Shown here one piece after another: positions 58,369-64,000 of a stretch of 64,000 bases of DNA (positions within the stretch are counted from its first letter, which is position 1; every line of letters starts with the position of its first letter). Position numbers and translations under genes: made by a program. The notes below the pieces were generated by a model. That model was not told where the DNA came from and searched no databases. It was given only the letters and a program-made list of their open reading frames with translations. The stretch is from Hetaerina americana. Taxonomy: Eukaryota > Arthropoda > Insecta > Odonata > Calopterygidae. The stretch is taken from NCBI GenBank assembly GCA_022747635.1, contig JAKTNV010000003.1:53678569-53742568 (forward strand). The letters are read 5' to 3'.

Positions 58369-61300
58369 TACGAGGGCGGTTCAATAGGTACCCGTGTTAG
58401 AAATGAAGAAACTATTTTTTCGAAACCATTTCTCAAAAATTTTCTCTCATTTTCAAAAATCTCGTACAAGCGAGATTCTCCCCATTTACAAACCTAGTTT
58501 GCAAAAAAATATTTTGTATAGTATTATTATCCAAAACGATTGAGTATTTACGCAAAAATTTAATGTGATAATGATGTACACAAAATTTTCATTACTTTTA
58601 TTCCAATTTCCATGCCCGTTGAGTGAAATCATGACACCTGGAAATTGTTTATTGTTAACATATTATACTATAACTATCCCAACTTATTCTTACTTGCTGA
58701 TTATTGCGAGGGATTATGGTCATCCTGCACATCACGAAAGCAATGTAAGAGGTGTAATGCGAGAATACTACTAGAGAGAGCGTTTTTCCGTATTATACAG
58801 CGTCGTCGGGACGTGTGGATGAAGGCTCCTTTTCTTCGAATACTGGAGTGGGGAACACTGGCCAAGTCTCTCCTCCTGACTGGAACTCGTGTTTGAAGTT
58901 TGACTGAAATTGCTTCTCTGAAGATCGATGCGCTCACCCCCATGCCTTTTTTTAAATACCTCAAAGTCGAAGTTTGTTTCCCGTGCGAAGGAAAGCTTTT
59001 GGTATTCTGCCTTTTAGAAATCATTCAATATTAACACACATACAAAGCGAGCCATTCAAAATGAGGCAATAAGGCTTGTATTTTAGTCAAAGGGTAAGTA
59101 CTGGAACACCTATCTCCATTAAATGGATTCCGTGAAGTAGCGTGAGAGGCGTTTCTCTCTACCCTTTTCGTAAATTATGCAGATCATGGATTCGTGACGC
59201 ATTCCGTGCACGTTTTTAATCAAGCTCTCTGCAAAGTGTGCAGTGAATGCGTACGGTGGTGAAATAAAATTGATTGCCTTCGCACAAAGATGCTCTCATT
59301 TTGACACGATTTCCTTATATTTCGGGAGGGTGATAAAAACCGAGGACTTGGGATTTATACTCTTTATTTCCAATATTTTTCACATCTATTTAAAAGTAGC
59401 GTTTGACAGCACAGAGGTTTAAAAACTTCTAATTTAAAAAAATGCTTTTAACTTTTTAAAATATTTTCCAAAGTATATTTGAGCTGATGATAGCTGAAAA
59501 ATTAATCACGGTAAAATATTTCTGAGGATACTCTATGCTTAATCTGTATATGCTGCCTTAATTTAAATACAGAGTACTAGGGGATTTTCAGAGACCAACA
59601 GGCAAACTGCATGGTACTTATAATTGTCAAACGAATTCAATTTCCAAATTCACATTAGGGGATAAAGTACTCTCCGGTAGCGTACTGAGTATTGTTATCG
59701 TAATTAACCTGTAATATAATAATTGATTTTTTTACCGCATTGTCTCTCGGAAGAGCTTAAGCTTGCATGCTGATGAAGAGGTTGTCCATAAAACCTGATC
59801 AGCCTTGTGCCATCTATGTGGAACTGCCTTTGAAAGTTCCCAGTAAATTACTCCTCATGAGCCGTGCTATTTTTCTAGTAGATCCCGTTGGTTGCAATTA
59901 TTACATATCGGACAGAAAGGTGCAGGTCAAAAATTCATTGGATGTCAACCGAGTGCATTAGAAAATTATTCTTTGAGCTTTTACTTTTGGAAGCATATGA
60001 GGAGTCATCATTTTTAAAATTGTGTTTGGTGTGATATGAGAAGAAGTAAAAGTACCCCTTATCTAGTATTCAGGGCAGGAAATAGTTACATTTTCACAAA
60101 TCAAAAAATAGTGAGAATTTGGAAAAACATGAGATGACTTCGGGAAATTAGTATTACTTGTATGGTAAATTAAAGTTTAATTGTTATTTCAAGAATATTT
60201 TCATACTGTGAATTTAATGTAGTTTGTGATTTCTGTAATTAAAACGAAACGTTTATCAAATCATTTGGTGTAACCACAGATTATTTAGACAGTTTTAATG
60301 GTGGCTTATCACGAAATCTACCACTCATATACAAAACAATCATAAAAAATGAGCAAAAAAACATTATAAAAAATAAAATTCACCTATAATAGTATGTTTC
60401 CACCCTATGGAAATTCTGCATTCTTCACCCAATTTCTTACATACGCAGTTCCAACTAATTCTAAAAATAATCTCCAATTACTGAATACGAATACTTAGAC
60501 CTCATGCAAATTCTCAAAAATATTTATATTTTGAGGATTAAAATTGAAAATTCAATAGCATATAATATGTGCCATTTTTATATAGGTACACAGAATTTGG
60601 ACAATATTTAATAGAGCGGTAAACTTAAGTACATTCCATTCTACTTGTGCACCGAGGTTTTTCCTGATCACATAGTGATAAGAATAGTACTGTTTATTTA
60701 GAGCAAGCACGAACTTCATCAGAATTCCCATCGATCGATAGAATGAACCGGGTTAGAATAATTAATTGCGACAAACACCTATGACATTTTTATCACCATC
60801 TTCCCGATGCTTCTCTAAAACTATCGGGCCAATTTGTGAGACTGAGATTACGTATATTTAACGTGTAGTCTAACAGTTGAAAATTGTGGGAAGCCAGCTG
60901 CTTAAGAAATCAAAAGATCACGTCTCATATGAGTACTTAATTCCGAGTACTTAATCGAAAGTGGAAAAGTAAGAGAGGAGTAAGTAAGTAAGAGAAAGAG
61001 CCAATATGCTGAATTATCAGCTGGAGATGCCAAAGGCTGCATAATGTCCTATCTGAGGGAAGTTCAGCGCACCCTTTAAATAGGATTGGAAAGTCGAGGC
61101 AGCGAGGGAATAAGGCTGAAGTTCAAGTATACTCCGTAGTTTTTAGTCCAACGCGATCAAACGACCGATAAGGGACCACTTTGGCAATGTTATAACCGGT
61201 TGGAAGCTGGTGAACGCAAATACGCGTAGTGGAAGGATGAAGACATCGGAGTGGGCCAAGAAAGGCGAAAAAGGAGCAAAACCACTCAATAGAGATATTT

Positions 61301-61780
61301 AACGAAACAGGGCGCATACAGTATAGTATTTTCCCTAATAAAAACACTGAAACTTTAGTAGTAGTTGGGCAAGAAAAAAGAGTGTTCATAATCAAAATTC
61401 ATTATTTAAGTATATTTAAAAAAGGAAATCCTAGGAAAGGTTCTTGGGAACTCCTAAAGTTTCTTCATTGAAATATATGATCTGTGAGAATTTGATGAAA
61501 GAACTGAATAAAGCAGAATTTGGCGACATTTTCAACGTTAATTCATTTTTATGTTATAATCCAAAAATCACGACTGTCATTATGTACACTGATCTTTCAT
61601 TTAATTTTTGTAAAGACACGGGAAGGAGATAAATATGCAAGACGAACCAAAGTTAATCTGGGTCCCGAATACAGGGAAACAAGGCTTCGGGAACAAAATC
61701 ACGGCTCTCGAGAGAGGAACCTCGCGCCCACGGCTTCCTTCCGAACGAAAGGGACCAACCACCCCGTCGCCTACACTCAC

Positions 61781-62235
61781 CTCCGTTGGATCCTCCCCAT
61801 TGCAGTACTCCGGTGTTCCCAATGGACAAGTTCATCATGTAGTCCATGTCGTCTTTCGTCAGGTTGAGCGCTAAGAAGTCGGCAAAGACGGAGGCGTTGA
61901 GGTGGCCCGTTACGTTTAAGACCCGGTCCCACGGCCCTGCATCCCCACCGGTCCTCCAGTCACCGCTCCCGCCTCGGGAGGCCCCCCATGGTGGTGTCGG
62001 TGATCCCGCAGCCGCCGCCCGTCGCCTCCTCCGCCGCCGCCGCCGTCTCCCGTCGCGGGATGGGGAGTCCGTCGGAGGCGTGGGACACCGTGGGGGAAGG
62101 CCGTCGGGTCCCCAGGCGGCAACCACCCCACCCCTCCGCCCCACCAGTCTGGGAGGGAGGCGTTGGCGAGGGCGGAGGGGTACAGGGCGGGGACGTATTC
62201 GGCGGCGTACATGGCCCCTGGCGGGCGAGGACAAC
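61781..62235 (-). CDS. Candidate N-terminal (extracellular) exon of a myosuppressin/dmsr-like GPCR
   Basis: Seen: a pyrimidine-rich tract ending in AG precedes 62,235, an ATG lies at 62,212-62,210 in a fair context, and a canonical GTGAGT donor follows 61,781. Reading from the ATG gives a plausible start (MYAAEYVPALYPSALANASL) that later becomes Gly/Arg-rich and stops at about 61,917. A different frame carries the 3' part, with four N-glycosylation sequons (NVT, NAS, NLT, NLS at about 61,810-61,920) and the ending TGVLQWGGSNG. An extracellular receptor N-terminus should be glycosylated and lack membrane spans, which fits. The two frames would join through a possible 152-nt intron (61,937-62,088), or an indel in the GGC-rich run has shifted the frame. 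The donor is in phase 1, whereas the TM1 exon needs phase 2, so one small exon may be missing. Assignment to this gene rests on position, strand and sequons, not on recognised homology. Confidence 0.5.
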
Positions 62236-64000
62236 CTGACTTTCCGAGGAGAAGAGAAAGGAAGGAGATTAATCGACGGGGAGGGGGCGCCACCAAAAGG
62301 TCAATTTTTTTATCCAACGTGCCCGGTAAGATGGATTGTGGGTTAACAGTGTATCCGAAGGAAGGCATCCAGAGCGTCGCGAGAAGTAACGCTCAGTTGA
62401 GTGCCTTTGTTTTTTATGTTGGATGGGTTCACGACGAGGCCCGTATTTCGCGGGTCCCGGTGCAATGAGGGGGCGGGGATTGATGGGAATTCGGGCGGCG
62501 GATATTTTCAAGTTTTTGTTGACGGTCGCCCACACTTATCCGCACCGGAGAGAGAGGTGAATGACCTCGGCGATGGGTAAAAACTGATCGCTGTGATATA
62601 TGTGGTTCCATAACTTTATGTTAACTGTAAGTAATACACTAAAAACTCCAGGAAAGTCACAATAAAACTATATTTAACCCTTTATACCTTTTTATTTCCG
62701 ATGTAGGTGAACAAAAGGGTTGATACCATATATACATTCGATAATCGTGGCCCGGTTTATCATGAAAATTTCCTAATTACCTAATTTATAATCCACATTC
62801 AATGATCTACACAAAATTATTTACAATTTCCAGGAACTTAAATGGAATGTACACTTATACATAATCTAAATAAGTTTGAAAGCACGTGAACATTCCGAAA
62901 TTGTAATTATGGTATTTCCCAAATTTCTAATGACTTTGAAGATGCTAATTTCAATAAAAAACGGCGGTGAGCTACACAAAGTGCAAATAAAATAATCAAA
63001 GAGCCTAACATTCCGAATGTTTGACTGAATAAAACAAGCGACTTAACGGAAAAATGCAATACTCAAGTCTCGTTAGAACATCGGTTTTTAACTGTCATGG
63101 TTGACTAATAGCGACATTAGAATATTGCCGCCATTGGAAACTATTCTAATGACCTGAATTTCTGTTTAATTAGTTCGGGACTGAAGATTTTAACCCTTCG
63201 AGCAGGCTGCAAAAGTATAAGGATTGAATGAGGACTGTCTTTCATGAATTGACAATTCCGCGCTTGTTATCTTCGCCATAGATTCCACTGCAGTGACCTC
63301 GAGCTTTAAGCTCAAAGTCAGCGGTTTTCATTTTTTATGTCCACGCATTCGGAATTGTGTGCGTAAAAGAATTTGTGGCATAGAATGACAAGGAAGGGCT
63401 TTGCGACAATCTGTGTGATCTGCGGCAGCGGTAGGTAGATTTGTTGGGAGTGGGATTCATTCGTCATTTTGGCGGGGAAGGAGTGGGAAGAGAGTGTTCT
63501 GGGAGGTACACACTCGTGTTTCAAGGGAGTTAGGATTCCAGGGACGTTTTCATTCGGCTCTCGACGAAAAGGAGTTCCTCATTTTGGAGGGAGGGGACTG
63601 TGAGAATGCGCACCCATGCTAACACTCACGAAATTAATCGTCCTTTTGAACTTCGAGCGCAGTTTAAGGACGTTGAGCACACGCACGAATTCCTCAAATC
63701 CACGCCAAAATGAGACTACAATGACCCATAAAGCCGCGCTACGGGTATTTTATCGTGGCACAACCAGTCAGAGACAACACGGTGAAATAGAACCGAATGG
63801 TAGGGAGGATAGGAAAGGTAAATGCATAAAGTAACTCTTTCCATTTACTAAATCTACAATCAAGCTTCCACAAATATTGTCCAACAATCCTTCTCTCTCT
63901 ATGTGCATTTCCATTCTCGTATATCCGTGCATGTGCTCTCTCTCTTGCTCTCCAATCACATTCCAAATTAAGAAAAATATATTGAACTTTGAGAATATTG
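62236..64000. other. Region upstream of the first recognised receptor exon
   Basis: From 62,236 to about 62,580 the sequence is moderately GC- and CpG-rich, then it becomes AT-rich. It begins with the pyrimidine tract that acts as acceptor for the exon ending at 62,235, so a 5' untranslated exon probably lies further right. I recognise no promoter element or coding region. Confidence 0.4.

Larger units (their letters stand above)
50945..61780 (-). other. Presumed receptor intron(s) between the N-terminal and TM1 exons (10.8 kb)
   Basis: Very AT-rich sequence bounded by a GTGAGT donor at the right and TTTCAG at the left. The outer phases disagree (1 leaving, 2 entering), so at least one small unrecognised exon, of length 3n+1, is expected inside if both flanking exons are in the same transcript. 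Recognised contents are an interrupted (TA)n at 52,628-52,676, imperfect repeats at 58,026-58,368 and a mariner-like terminal sequence at 58,370. I see no other gene. Confidence 0.5.

Noticed and set aside
61846..62346. Long plus-strand frames over the N-terminal exon
   Set aside because: Antisense shadows of GC-rich sequence; the minus strand has sequons and splice sites.

Overview
This is eukaryotic nuclear DNA from an animal, most likely an insect or other arthropod with a large, repeat-rich genome. The evidence is spliceosomal GT-AG introns, AT-rich non-coding sequence, several non-LTR retrotransposons, mariner remnants, tRNA-derived SINEs, long (TA)n microsatellites, and a neuropeptide receptor of the arthropod myosuppressin/FMRFamide (dmsr-like) group. 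The species cannot be named from the sequence.

The only host gene I can support runs on the minus strand and occupies at least 19.2-62.2 kb. It is a class A G-protein coupled receptor in widely spaced exons: a candidate N-terminal exon (61,781-62,235) with several N-glycosylation sequons; a TM1-TM2 exon (50,685-50,944); an extracellular loop 1/early TM3 exon (26,143-26,270); and a TM3-TM4 exon (19,193-19,461) with the WRY variant of the DRY box. The last three join with matching phases (1, 0) and canonical GT-AG sites. The TM3-TM4 exon ends in phase 2, so TM5-TM7 must lie further along the minus strand. I did not find them between 1 and 19.2 kb, so the gene probably continues past the left edge. 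The N-terminal exon does not join the TM1 exon in phase, and it reads well in two different frames along its length.

Almost everything else is mobile DNA, mostly inside the receptor introns. A nearly complete RTE-clade retrotransposon lies at 14.8-18.15 kb (endonuclease plus reverse transcriptase, one frameshift beside the FADD motif). Fragments of the same family lie at 7.5-8.0, 26.7-27.1, 36.4-37.4, 45.8-46.9 and 50.1-50.66 kb; the last stops about 24 bp from a receptor splice donor. A second, two- or three-ORF retrotransposon (L1/Tx1-like) fills 31.06-36.4 kb on the minus strand, and its 3' end sits inside the head of a tRNA-derived SINE. Further copies of that SINE, some head to head, cluster at 37.5-38.2 and 40.6 kb. 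Two decayed mariners lie at 8.6-9.3 and 39.56-40.56 kb.

The most unusual small-scale signal is a set of motifs with a hammerhead-ribozyme-like core (CTGANGA, stem, GAAA), of the kind carried by Penelope-like retroelements: an 85-bp-arm inverted pair at 2.14-2.34 kb, a single related copy at 24.08 kb, and two weaker look-alikes at 28.9-29.1 and 49.7 kb. No Penelope coding sequence is visible here. Apart from these items the window is ordinary AT-rich intronic or intergenic sequence with a few unexplained GC-rich or purine-rich patches.
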